From positions 1 through 7,549 of the forward strand of contig CAADUD010000019.1 in the NCBI GenBank assembly GCA_900752095.1: DNA of 7,549 bases. Reading direction: 5' to 3'. Below, in pieces: positions 1 through 5,873 of the stretch (within the stretch, counting starts at the first letter, position 1; each line of letters starts with the position of its first letter). This DNA comes from Clostridia bacterium. GTDB taxonomy: Bacteria > Bacillota > Clostridia > TANB77 > CAG-508. The translations under genes and the position numbers were made by a program. The notes below the pieces were generated by a model. The model was not told where the DNA came from. It worked only from the letters and a program-made list of their open reading frames with translations, and did not search any database.

Positions 1-80
1 AATTCATAAGTTTTATTTTTATTTTATCTAAAAATAAGAAATACATACATAAAAAGGAATTATTTTTTATGCTTTCTTTA

Positions 81-111
81 AATATCTCACTTAGACTTCA
101 CTTCAGGTCAA
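81..111 (-). promoter_or_regulatory. MerR-type promoter directed out of the left edge
   Basis: Read on the minus strand, a -35 TTGACC (106-111) and a -10-like GATATT (81-86) are separated by exactly 19 bp, the long spacing typical of promoters activated by MerR-family regulators. The spacer holds an imperfect dyad, CTGAAGT-GA-AGTCTAAG, resembling the MerR-type dyad at 4516-4535. The dyad is degenerate and the -10 is poor, so the site is weaker than the other one. The gene it would drive lies beyond position 1. The remaining leader (1-80) shows no start codon with a convincing ribosome binding site. Confidence 0.45.
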
Positions 112-116
112 TATTT

Positions 117-188
117 TTATAATTTAATTATTCTATCTCCTTCTTTATTAACAATTCTATTATTAACTGTTACCAACACTCCCCTGAA
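117..188 (-). other. Short open stretch after the permease, possible gene relic or leader peptide
   Basis: Directly downstream of the permease the minus strand is open for 23 codons and ends in TAA (117-119). The reading has a coding-like composition, including VTVNNRIVNKEGDRIIKL. An AGGGGAG sequence like the ribosome binding sites of the two preceding genes lies just before a TTG codon, but only about 2 bases away, too close for normal initiation. I do not recognise the peptide. It may be the stub of a lost third operon gene, or chance. An 8-bp hairpin with one G-U pair (TAACAGTT/AATTGTTA) overlaps it but has no T-run, so no clear terminator for the ABC operon is visible. Confidence 0.2.
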
Positions 189-206
189 CTAATTAGGTTT
201 GATATC

Positions 207-881
207 CTATTCTTCTTTGTTTCTATATATTTTGTATGAAATTTTATAAGATATATAATACATTATCATCATGAGTACAGCCAATATTATTAATCCATAT
301 TTGGTAAAAAAGCCTTCTAATGTTTGCATATCTATATGGAGTCCAGATTTCATTATTAAAAAACCAATTCCAGCAATCATCACTATTAAAGCAAATACTA
401 ATATAAACATCTGGATTCTACCTTTTTCTGCTCCCCATTTATAAATACTTGGAATCTGTATAGCTTGTATTAAAGATATTCCCCACATTCCCCCTATTGT
501 TGTGGTAATTAAACTTTCATAATCAATATTTATAATATTTTCTGGTCTTAAATGATTCATCACATTAGTAACAATCACTGTTAATGCTAATCCTAATATC
601 CCACCTAATATAGTAGAAGCTATTGCTAAAATAAATTTCTCTTTCACAATTTCTTTTCTATTTGTTGGTAATGTCAAAATATATTTATTTGATTTTGCAA
701 TTTCATCATAACTAAAAGTAGCAAGTGAAATCATACCAATTATTGTACATATAATAATTGGTCCTAAATTTATAGAACCTGTTCCTATAATTGCAATTCC
801 ACAAAATAGTATTATAATAATTAGAGATGCTTTGTAACTTGATAAATTATACAAATCTTTTTTTAGTAATCCTTTTATCAT
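207..881 (-). CDS. ABC-2 type transporter permease (YtrA-type operon)
   Basis: This is the membrane subunit of an ABC transporter paired with the ATPase encoded just upstream. The 224-residue product has about six hydrophobic segments (roughly residues 19-36, 39-58, 84-107, 124-144, 155-178, 193-215) and a basic C-terminal tail. The N-terminal MIKGLLKKDLYNL and the central YDE...KYILTLPTNRKEIVKEKF stretch are typical of the ABC2_membrane_5 group of bacterial ABC-2 permeases. Start: the ATG at 879-881 has AGGGGGAG 8 bases upstream and lies 2 bases after the ATPase stop, so it is co-transcribed and probably translationally coupled. The substrate is unknown. Relatives in GntR/YtrA-controlled operons are linked to cell-envelope stress and peptide antibiotic resistance, but nothing here fixes that role. 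The gene looks intact and ends in TAG. Confidence 0.85.
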   Translation of the reverse strand: MIKGLLKKDLYNLSSYKASLIIIILFCGIAIIGTGSINLGPIIICTIIGMISLATFSYDEIAKSNKYILTLPTNRKEIVKEKFILAIASTILGGILGLALTVIVTNVMNHLRPENIINIDYESLITTTIGGMWGISLIQAIQIPSIYKWGAEKGRIQMFILVFALIVMIAGIGFLIMKSGLHIDMQTLEGFFTKYGLIILAVLMMIMYYISYKISYKIYRNKEE

Positions 882-883
882 TA

Positions 884-1741
884 TTATTTCTCCCCCTTAA
901 TATAAAATAACATAATATCTTCAATAGATGGTTTATCAATTGTTGTAATATTATATTTTCGTCTAATATTGTTCTTATCACTTGTTAATACCTCATATTG
1001 ATATTTTTCTTTCTTACATTTTATGTAATCTTTTTCGTTTAACTTTTCAAAATCTTCTTTACTACATTTTATAATACCATAATTTTCTAGCAATTCTCCT
1101 GTTGGCATATTAAATATAATCTTACCATTTTCTATAAATAGAATGTAATCTGATAGATGTTCTAAATCTGTTGTAATGTGAGTTGAGAATAAAATAGACC
1201 TTGTTTCGTCTTCTTCTACATATTTTCTAAATATATCTAATATTTCATTTCTTACAACCGGATCTAATCCACTAGTTGGTTCATCTAATATTAAAACTTT
1301 CGAATTATGAGATATTGCTGTTGCTATTTTTAATTTCATTTTCATACCACTCGAAAAATCTTTTATTAATTTATTTGTTGGCAAGTTGAATTGTTTTAAT
1401 AAATTCCTATATTTATTTTCATCCCATATCTCGTAAATATCCTTCATAATAGAATTTATTTGTTTTGCTGTTAAGTAATCTGATAAAAAACTATCCTCCA
1501 ATACTACACCAATTTTCTCTTTTATTTCTTTTTCATCTTTTTTATTGTCCTTTCCAAATATTTTTATATCTCCTTCTGCTTTCGTGATATTTAATATCGA
1601 TTTTATTGTTGTAGTTTTTCCTGCTCCATTCTCTCCAATTAAGCCTACAATACACCCTTGTGGTACATTAAAACTAATATCTTTTAATTCGAAATCTTTA
1701 TATTTTTTAGAAACATTTTTTAATTCAATATTGTTTTCCAT
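884..1741 (-). CDS. ABC transporter ATP-binding protein
   Basis: This is the cytoplasmic ATPase that would power the neighbouring ABC-2 permease. The 285-residue protein has all core motifs: Walker A GENGAGKTT (36-44), the signature as FSSGM (129-133) instead of LSGGQ, Walker B VLILDE (149-154), D-loop SGLD (157-160) and the switch histidine in STH (188). The Q-loop position reads VLED, with Glu82 in place of the usual Gln. The last ~80 residues form the C-terminal extension common to drug or bacitracin-type exporter ATPases. The ATG at 1739-1741 follows the GntR stop by one base and has AAGGGGGAT upstream, so expression is tightly tied to the regulator. The class is clear; the exported substrate is not. 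Confidence 0.93.
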   Translation of the reverse strand: MENNIELKNVSKKYKDFELKDISFNVPQGCIVGLIGENGAGKTTTIKSILNITKAEGDIKIFGKDNKKDEKEIKEKIGVVLEDSFLSDYLTAKQINSIMKDIYEIWDENKYRNLLKQFNLPTNKLIKDFSSGMKMKLKIATAISHNSKVLILDEPTSGLDPVVRNEILDIFRKYVEEDETRSILFSTHITTDLEHLSDYILFIENGKIIFNMPTGELLENYGIIKCSKEDFEKLNEKDYIKCKKEKYQYEVLTSDKNNIRRKYNITTIDKPSIEDIMLFYIKGEK

Positions 1742-1742
1742 T

Positions 1743-2120
1743 CTAGAAATCCCCCTTAAATATCATTTTAAATAATTCTTTTACTTGTTCTTCAGAAATA
1801 TCTGAAATTTTAGAAATATCATAGATTTTTTCTATATAATCTTGAATTTCTCTCAGTTTTTCCTCCTTCATTAGTTCCATATTTTTTGGAGCAACAAAAG
1901 TTCCTTTTCCCTGAACTGATTTGATAAATCCTGCTTTTTCTAATTCATCATAGGCTCTTTTTACCGTTAGAAAACTAATTTTTAAATCATTTGCTAACTT
2001 TCTTACAGATGGTAATATTTCTTCTTCTTTTAACTCATTAGAAAATATTGCTTGCTTTATGGCATTTTCTATTTGCTCAAAAATAGGTAGACTACTATTA
2101 TTACTTATAATAATATTCAT
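1743..2120 (-). CDS. GntR-family transcriptional regulator, YtrA-like
   Basis: This is a 125-residue DNA-binding protein, first gene of a regulator-ATPase-permease operon. Residues ~10-78 form a GntR winged helix-turn-helix: PIFEQIENAIKQAI, then LPSVRKLANDLKIS, TVKRAYDELEKAGFI and the wing QGKGTFV. Only ~45 residues follow, too few for a FadR or UTRA effector domain, which places it in the YtrA subfamily, where a short helical tail dimerises. The ATG at 2118-2120 has AAGGAGG 5 bases upstream. YtrA-type proteins usually repress their own ABC operon and are relieved by envelope-acting compounds. The palindrome on its promoter (2132-2158) fits autoregulation. The inducer is unknown. Confidence 0.92.
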   Translation of the reverse strand: MNIIISNNSSLPIFEQIENAIKQAIFSNELKEEEILPSVRKLANDLKISFLTVKRAYDELEKAGFIKSVQGKGTFVAPKNMELMKEEKLREIQDYIEKIYDISKISDISEEQVKELFKMIFKGDF

Positions 2121-2131
2121 ATTTTCCTCCT

Positions 2132-2158
2132 TACTGTTATATTTATATTATAACAGTA
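2132..2158. promoter_or_regulatory. Palindromic operator, probable GntR autoregulatory site
   Basis: Perfect 10-bp arms TACTGTTATA (2132-2141) and TATAACAGTA (2149-2158) flank a 7-bp spacer. The palindrome overlaps the -10 region of the GntR operon promoter and ends 11 bases before the GntR start codon. Dyads with a GT...AC core on the promoter are usual targets of YtrA-type GntR repressors. Bound protein here would block open-complex formation, so repression is the expected effect. That GntR binds it is inferred. Confidence 0.6.
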
Positions 2159-2173
2159 TATAACATATGTCAA
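2145..2173 (-). promoter_or_regulatory. SigA-type promoter of the GntR-ABC operon
   Basis: On the minus strand the -35 is a perfect TTGACA (2168-2173). Two overlapping -10 readings exist. TATAAT (2147-2152) has a short 15-bp spacer but a TG extension (TGTTATAAT). TAATAT (2145-2150) has the ideal 17-bp spacer. Either puts the transcript start near 2137-2140, inside the palindrome. It is the only strong promoter seen for the three genes. Confidence 0.7.
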
Positions 2174-2205
2174 TATCTTTTTTAAAAAACAATAAAAAAG
2201 AATTT

Positions 2206-2310
2206 CTAAAATAAAGTACACTTAAAAATGTTAGACAAAAATATATCTAAATATTTTTCAATACTCACATATTCAAAGGGCAAATTAAAAAGAATGAACT
2301 CTGTAAATTA
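2206..2310 (-). mobile_element. Decayed 3' end of an IS3-like insertion sequence (candidate)
   Basis: The minus strand is open for 34 codons down to a TAG at 2206-2208. It reads NLPFEYVSIEKYLDIFLSNI and onward, a composition reminiscent of the P-x-E-Y tail of IS3-family transposases. The last part encloses TGTCTAACATTTTTAAGTGT, matching the general form of IS3-family (IS150 group) terminal inverted repeats, which often contain GTTAGACA on the opposite strand. No start codon, catalytic DDE region or second terminal repeat is present in the window, so at most the extreme 3' end survives. Recognition is from memory of the family, not from a search. Confidence 0.35.
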
Positions 2311-2322
2311 CAGGATTCATTC
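2287..2322 (-). terminator. Rho-independent terminator of the flavodoxin-SDR-GNAT unit
   Basis: Two 15-base arms (2292-2306 and 2308-2322) pair except for a two-base mismatch in the middle (GAATGAA and CTGTAA blocks). On the minus strand the hairpin is followed by TTTTT (2291-2287). It lies about 140 bases past the GNAT stop codon and 120 bases before the GntR promoter, so it separates the two transcription units. Confidence 0.65.
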
Positions 2323-2369
2323 CTAAAAAATAGTCTAATATAAACTTACTTAAAAAGTTCTAGTTTTTT

Positions 2370-2407
2370 GGATTTAGTTCAAAATAGGAACTCTAATCCA
2401 TTTTTTT
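2370..2407 (+). terminator. Plus-strand terminator facing the GNAT gene end
   Basis: GGATT (2370-2374) pairs with AATCC (2395-2399) and AGTTC (2376-2380) with GAACT (2388-2392), around a small internal loop and a 7-base loop. Seven T residues follow at 2401-2407 on the plus strand. No plus-strand gene precedes it. It may shield the GNAT operon from antisense transcription, form the far half of a two-way terminator pair with 2287-2322, or end an unrecognised short plus-strand RNA. Confidence 0.5.
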
Positions 2408-2460
2408 AATTTTATATTCAAATTTTAAAGTATTTTATTGCCATTATTTTTCCAATTTTT

Positions 2461-2883
2461 TTATTTGTTCCAAGCCATAGTATATTCTAATTCACCTGTT
2501 TCTTTATCTATCCCTCTATTAGTAACTGTAAAACCATTTTTTAGATAGAAATCTATAGCACCTACATTTTTCTCGTATACATTTAATGTTAAATTATTTC
2601 TATTTTCTTTTACTTTATTTAATAGTGCTGTTCCTATTCCTTTATGTTGTTTACTAGAATCAATAAAAATTCCTTCAATATAATTATTATCTAATCCTAT
2701 AAAACCTATAATTTTTTCCTGTTCTTCATAAATATATATTTCTGTTTTTGGCAATAATTTCTTCACATAGTTATAGTTATTTATCCAATATACACTTTTT
2801 ATAAAATTGTGTGCTTTAATATTTTCGTTTTTCCATATTTCCATTATATTATTTATATCTTTATCTTGAAATTTTCTTATCAT
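2461..2883 (-). CDS. GNAT-family N-acetyltransferase, YiaC-like
   Basis: This is a cytoplasmic acetyl-CoA-dependent N-acyltransferase. The 140-residue product matches the layout of the YiaC group: MIRKFQDKDI start, an I..IW helix, the H-x-F-I...YW segment (25-33), strand EKIIGFIGL, and acetyl-CoA loop Q79-H-K-G-I-G84. Motif B follows as NVYEKNVGAIDFYLKNGF and the protein ends near the usual ~145 residues. Start: I use the ATG at 2881-2883 because AGGA lies 9 bases upstream and the family begins exactly at MIR. An in-frame ATG at 2917-2919 would add 12 residues but has no ribosome binding site. E. coli YiaC acetylates protein lysines and its relatives may act on small molecules, so the acceptor here is unknown. 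The gene follows the SDR gene by 71 bases with no terminator between them, so read-through from the flavodoxin promoter is likely. Confidence 0.88.
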   Translation of the reverse strand: MIRKFQDKDINNIMEIWKNENIKAHNFIKSVYWINNYNYVKKLLPKTEIYIYEEQEKIIGFIGLDNNYIEGIFIDSSKQHKGIGTALLNKVKENRNNLTLNVYEKNVGAIDFYLKNGFTVTNRGIDKETGELEYTMAWNK

Positions 2884-2954
2884 ATAATTTTTTCCTACAT
2901 TTTGTAATTTATTAAACAAATCTCATTTTAAATATTCTTTTATTGTATTTTATA

Positions 2955-3773
2955 TTATTTTCCACTAGGTAATTTGTTAAAAAAATCTCTTTTATTAAAT
3001 CCACTTGTCATAAATCTAAAACTTGCTTTTCTATTAGTTAACCAATTAAATCTTACACCATTTTTATCATTTGCCATTATTTTAGAAGCTAAAAATTTTG
3101 CAATAATATCTGGATAATCCCCTAAAATATTATATACTTTTTTCGTTTTTTCAGGAAGTTCAAAAGCATCATTTCCCATTGAGTGAGTTATAAAATCTGT
3201 AATCATTATTCCAGGTGATAATACACCTATTTTTATTGGTAATTCTTTTTCCTCTACTTCCTTCGCTAATGCTTTAAAAAAATATGTTAATCCTCTTTTG
3301 CTTGTTCCATAAATAGACAGACCAAGCATCATTGCATCATTACTACCATATCCCTCTATTCCATAAATTTGACCATAGCCTTGTTTTAACATTTGTTGCA
3401 TTGCTATTTTTGACCCTATAATAGCACTTTTTAAATCTATATCTATTAATTTGTTAATAGCATTACTTTCTACTTCCCAAATTGGAACCATAGGTTGATT
3501 TACTCCTGCATTATTAATCCAGATATCAACACCATCGAAATTTTCTAATGCTTTATTCATTAAATTTTGTAAATCTGTTTCCACTGTTACATCACAAACA
3601 ACGGAAATCACTTTACTTTCACTTTGTATCGTCTCTCCCAATTCCCTTTTTGCTTTTAATAATGTTTCTTCCATAATGTCAGATAAAACTACATTATAGT
3701 TATTCTTCTTAAAACATTTTGCAAGTTCAAAACCGAGACCTCTAGCAGATCCAGTAATTACAACTGTTTTCAT
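2955..3773 (-). CDS. Short-chain dehydrogenase/reductase, NYC1-like
   Basis: This is a 272-residue NAD(P)-dependent oxidoreductase with a Rossmann fold. Visible features are the cofactor loop TGSARGLG (7-14), Asp32 at the end of strand 2 (suggesting NAD(H) preference), CDV (60-62), NNAG (87-90), and the catalytic Ser144, Tyr155 and Lys159 (YGTSK). The usual Asn of the tetrad is read as Asp113 (IDIDLKS). The IYGIEGYGSN...YGTSKRGL stretch and SPGIMITDF resemble the NYC1/NOL-like SDRs (plant chlorophyll b reductases and bacterial relatives of unknown substrate). Start: GGAGG lies 8 bases before the ATG at 3771-3773. An in-frame TTG immediately before it is only 5 bases from the GGAGG and is less likely. 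It probably belongs to the MerR-type operon with the flavodoxin gene; I see no strong promoter of its own. Confidence 0.9.
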   Translation of the reverse strand: MKTVVITGSARGLGFELAKCFKKNNYNVVLSDIMEETLLKAKRELGETIQSESKVISVVCDVTVETDLQNLMNKALENFDGVDIWINNAGVNQPMVPIWEVESNAINKLIDIDLKSAIIGSKIAMQQMLKQGYGQIYGIEGYGSNDAMMLGLSIYGTSKRGLTYFFKALAKEVEEKELPIKIGVLSPGIMITDFITHSMGNDAFELPEKTKKVYNILGDYPDIIAKFLASKIMANDKNGVRFNWLTNRKASFRFMTSGFNKRDFFNKLPSGK

Positions 3774-3879
3774 CAATATAACCTCCTTTTTTATAGTTAT
3801 TTTATCATAAAAAGAAAAATTACTCTATACTTTTGTTTCATATTTTATAATCTTATTATAAATCTCTCTTACTTTTTCA

Positions 3880-4422
3880 TCAAATTTTATTTCCGATTTC
3901 ATAAGCTTTGTTTAATAACTCTTTTTTATTATTGATATCTCCTATTTCATTGCAGCCAACGCCTTTTATTACATCTTTTAATATAACTCCATCAAAACAA
4001 TCTATCCATCCTTGAATTTCTCTTTTTGCAATATCCATTGCTGTTTCTTCTTCATCTGCTGCACTAGCAATTAAATATACTTCTTTAAATTTATTATTCT
4101 TTCCATATAATGGATTTAATCTATCCAAAAATGTTTTTAATTGCCCTGAAATACAATAATAATATATTGGTGTTGCAAATACTAGAACTTCTGCTTCTTT
4201 TACTTTCTCTGCTATACTCTCAACGTCGTCATGAATTGGACACTTACCTGTTTTTTGGCATACAAGACATCCTTTACAAAATTCTAAATTATAATCCCTT
4301 AAATAAATTATTTCAACTTCATTTTTTGATTCACGTGCTCCCCTTTGGAACTCTTTTGCTAAAGTCTCTGAATTTCCATTTTTTCTATAACTTGATGATA
4401 TTATTAATATTTTTTTATTCAT
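3880..4422 (-). CDS. Flavodoxin-fold NAD(P)H-dependent oxidoreductase with Isf-like cysteine cluster
   Basis: This 180-residue FMN-binding protein is probably a soluble reductase of quinones, flavins or other electrophiles. The N-terminal strand plus SSSYRKNGNS loop (9-18) would hold the FMN phosphate, and TPIYYYCISGQLKTFLDR (84-101) is the second flavin-contact segment. Between them is C49-x2-C52-x2-C55-x5-C61 followed by PIHDD. This is the compact spacing of iron-sulfur flavoproteins (Isf), and is also widespread in clostridial members of the FMN-reductase family, so a 4Fe-4S cluster is possible but not proven. The ATG at 4420-4422 has GGAAGG 7 bases upstream. It is the first gene after a MerR-type promoter (4508-4538). 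The C-terminus may be altered by a frameshift: removing one A near 3885-3888 would extend the protein by about 19 residues to a TAG at 3825-3827. Confidence 0.9.
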   Translation of the reverse strand: MNKKILIISSSYRKNGNSETLAKEFQRGARESKNEVEIIYLRDYNLEFCKGCLVCQKTGKCPIHDDVESIAEKVKEAEVLVFATPIYYYCISGQLKTFLDRLNPLYGKNNKFKEVYLIASAADEEETAMDIAKREIQGWIDCFDGVILKDVIKGVGCNEIGDINNKKELLNKAYEIGNKI

Positions 4423-4507
4423 TTTATTTCCTTCCTTTACATTATAAATAGTTTCTTTATTGTCATTCTATTTTATTTTTTACATATTCTTCATTAGATT
4501 TTTATTT

Positions 4508-4538
4508 ATTATATAAGTTAAAGTGAACTTTAAGTCAA
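4508..4538 (-). promoter_or_regulatory. MerR-family activated promoter of the flavodoxin-SDR-GNAT operon
   Basis: On the minus strand the -35 TTGACT (4533-4538) and a perfect -10 TATAAT (4508-4513) are 19 bp apart. The spacer carries the dyad ACTTAAAGT-TC-ACTTTAACT (4516-4535), 9-bp arms with one mismatch. A consensus promoter with an over-long spacer and a central dyad is the hallmark of MerR-type control, in which the bound activator untwists the spacer. The predicted start near 4500 leaves a leader of about 78 bases before the flavodoxin gene. No MerR gene is in the window. Confidence 0.85.
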
Positions 4539-4543
4539 GAGAG

Positions 4544-4563
4544 TTTATAAAAATTTATAAAAA
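4544..4563. repeat. Tandem 10-bp AT repeat upstream of the MerR promoter
   Basis: TTTATAAAAA is repeated twice head to tail, within a longer pure A/T tract (about 4544-4588) that starts 5 bases upstream of the -35 element of the flavodoxin promoter. Position and phased A/T runs fit an UP element contacting the RNA polymerase alpha subunits; that role is inferred. Confidence 0.45.
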
Positions 4564-4627
4564 TTTTTTAAAATTTAGATTTTTTTAACTTTATCTTTTG
4601 CAACTAACATAGCTGAAAATTAACTAT

Positions 4628-4664
4628 AAAAAAGCAATAGAATTACTTAAAAATCTATTACTTT
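4628..4664 (-). terminator. Terminator of the AbrB-hydrolase operon
   Basis: On the minus strand AAAGTAATAGA (4664-4654) pairs fully with TCTATTGCTTT (4641-4631), including one U-G pair, around a 12-base loop, and runs into TTTTTT (to 4628). It starts about 20 bases past the hydrolase stop. On the plus strand the same arms contain a C-A mismatch and lack a good T-run, so it works best in the minus direction. It shares AAAAAAGCAATAGAATTA (plus strand) with the terminator at 5911-5953. Confidence 0.8.
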
Positions 4665-4683
4665 CTATTGGTAAAATTGTAAA

Positions 4684-5646
4684 TTATCTTTTTAATTCTT
4701 CTAATCTTTGTTTTTCTACCATTTGATTTATACAACTTATAAATTCTCTTGGTTTTTCACTATGAATACCATGTCCACAATCAAAATATTCTATCTTGAT
4801 ATTACGGATTAATTTAGAAACTTGTTTTAAGTCTTCATCTGTTAATGCTCCTTGAATAAAACCATTCTCGCTAATAGTAGTATTTGCTTTCATAAACAAA
4901 GTATTACATTTTATATTCGAAAGTAATTCATAATAATTTACATCCTTATTAAAAGAATCATTATAAAATGTCTCTCCAAAGTATGGATCATATTCGTTTA
5001 ATCCATTAAAAGCTTCTAAAAATTTTTTAGGCCAAAAAGGTACTTTTAATGTCTTTTTTGGATATTTTTGTCTATATCTTAAAGCAAATTCTCCTAGTTT
5101 ATTTCTTATTTTTTCTCTTGAATCTTCCGGGAAGAAGTTCCAACAGTATTGATTCATAAAATAGTAATATACGAAATCTGTTTCTTTATTTTGGTTGATA
5201 AAATTATGGCATACCGTTGATAAATCTTTAAAATTAAAAGTACTAAATCTTCTATTTCCATTACTTGAAAATAATGGTGCATCTTCTAATATTAAATTAT
5301 TGCAACTATTATAATGAGAAGCAATATAGCAAGCAATTAGCCCTCCTGATGAATGTCCTAATACAGATATATTACCATTAGCAATAGTTTGTATCAATTC
5401 AATTAAATCATTGCCTTGTGCTATTAAATTGTATTTTTCTTTATTATGAGAACTTTTACCATGTCCATAACAATCTACTAAAATCAGGTGAAAATTCTTA
5501 GATAAACCTTTTATCACTTTTGAATAACTGCTTGCATTTGTGCCTTGTGCGTGAACAATTAGTAATATAGGCTTTTGATTATCTAATTCATAATAATTTA
5601 TTATACTATTGTTACTTGTTCTAAATTGTTTATTTATTAACTTCAT
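4684..5646 (-). CDS. Alpha/beta hydrolase family protein
   Basis: This 320-residue enzyme is predicted to hydrolyse an ester, amide or similar bond; no signal peptide is seen, so it is probably cytoplasmic. The fold markers are LLIVHAQGTN (29-37, oxyanion loop, usually HG rather than HA), DCYGHGKS (58-65), and the nucleophile elbow G97-H-S99-S-G101. A cap insertion of roughly residues 130-230 follows, and His292 in DCGHGIHSEKP is the catalytic histidine. The acid is less certain: the expected loop reads FMKAN, with Asn255 where Asp or Glu is common, and nearby Glu260, Asp270 and Asp272 are alternatives. It is longer than the ~270 residues of simple members because of the cap. The ATG at 5644-5646 uses GAGGT, which overlaps the AbrB stop codon, so translation of the two is coupled. 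Substrate unknown. Confidence 0.87.
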   Translation of the reverse strand: MKLINKQFRTSNNSIINYYELDNQKPILLIVHAQGTNASSYSKVIKGLSKNFHLILVDCYGHGKSSHNKEKYNLIAQGNDLIELIQTIANGNISVLGHSSGGLIACYIASHYNSCNNLILEDAPLFSSNGNRRFSTFNFKDLSTVCHNFINQNKETDFVYYYFMNQYCWNFFPEDSREKIRNKLGEFALRYRQKYPKKTLKVPFWPKKFLEAFNGLNEYDPYFGETFYNDSFNKDVNYYELLSNIKCNTLFMKANTTISENGFIQGALTDEDLKQVSKLIRNIKIEYFDCGHGIHSEKPREFISCINQMVEKQRLEELKR

Positions 5647-5655
5647 TTTAATACC

Positions 5656-5850
5656 TCATTTCTTTAATATATTATCTGCTAAGTCTTCTATAACGTCAGA
5701 CTTTACAAGTGCTATTCCTTTGTTCTTGTCACATAAAACAATAATTGAATCACCAGAATTTATATTAAACATATCTCTTGCTTCTTTCGGAATTACAATC
5801 TGCCCTTTTTCTCCTACTTTACAAATGCCAACATATTTATCTTTTTCCAT
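5656..5850 (-). CDS. AbrB/MazE/SpoVT-type DNA-binding protein
   Basis: This 64-residue protein is a swapped-hairpin AbrB domain for nearly its whole length. The family core is plain: GICKVGEKGQIVIPKEARDM (8-27), then NINSGDSIIVLCDKNKGIALV with the GD turn. A short helical tail (SDVIEDLADNILKK) follows. Proteins of this kind bind DNA as dimers and act as transition-state-type regulators or as antitoxins that repress their own operons. The ATG at 5848-5850 has TGAGGTGA upstream. It is the first gene of a two-gene unit with the hydrolase, and three 9-bp direct repeats on its promoter suggest it regulates itself. No toxin of a known family is adjacent; the partner is the hydrolase. Confidence 0.92.
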   Translation of the reverse strand: MEKDKYVGICKVGEKGQIVIPKEARDMFNINSGDSIIVLCDKNKGIALVKSDVIEDLADNILKK

Positions 5851-5873
5851 AGCAATTTCACCTCACTATATTT

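Noticed and set aside
1545..1775. Plus-strand open frame of 76 codons
   Set aside because: It lies opposite the ABC ATPase and GntR genes, has no ribosome binding site, and its composition mirrors the antisense of conserved motifs.
2884..2919. Longer GNAT start at the ATG 2917-2919
   Set aside because: No ribosome binding site precedes it, while the ATG at 2881-2883 has AGGA at good spacing and matches the family's MIR start.
3774..3776. TTG start for the SDR gene
   Set aside because: It is too close to GGAGG; the ATG directly after it has ideal 8-base spacing and matches the family start.
4110..4451. Plus-strand open frame of 113 codons
   Set aside because: It is antisense to the well-supported flavodoxin gene, rich in Leu/Phe/Tyr runs typical of shadow frames, with no recognisable domain.
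5646..5656. AbrB plus hydrolase as a toxin-antitoxin pair
   Set aside because: The second protein is a 320-residue alpha/beta hydrolase with a clear nucleophile elbow and no resemblance to MazF, PIN or other known toxins; only the operon layout is similar.
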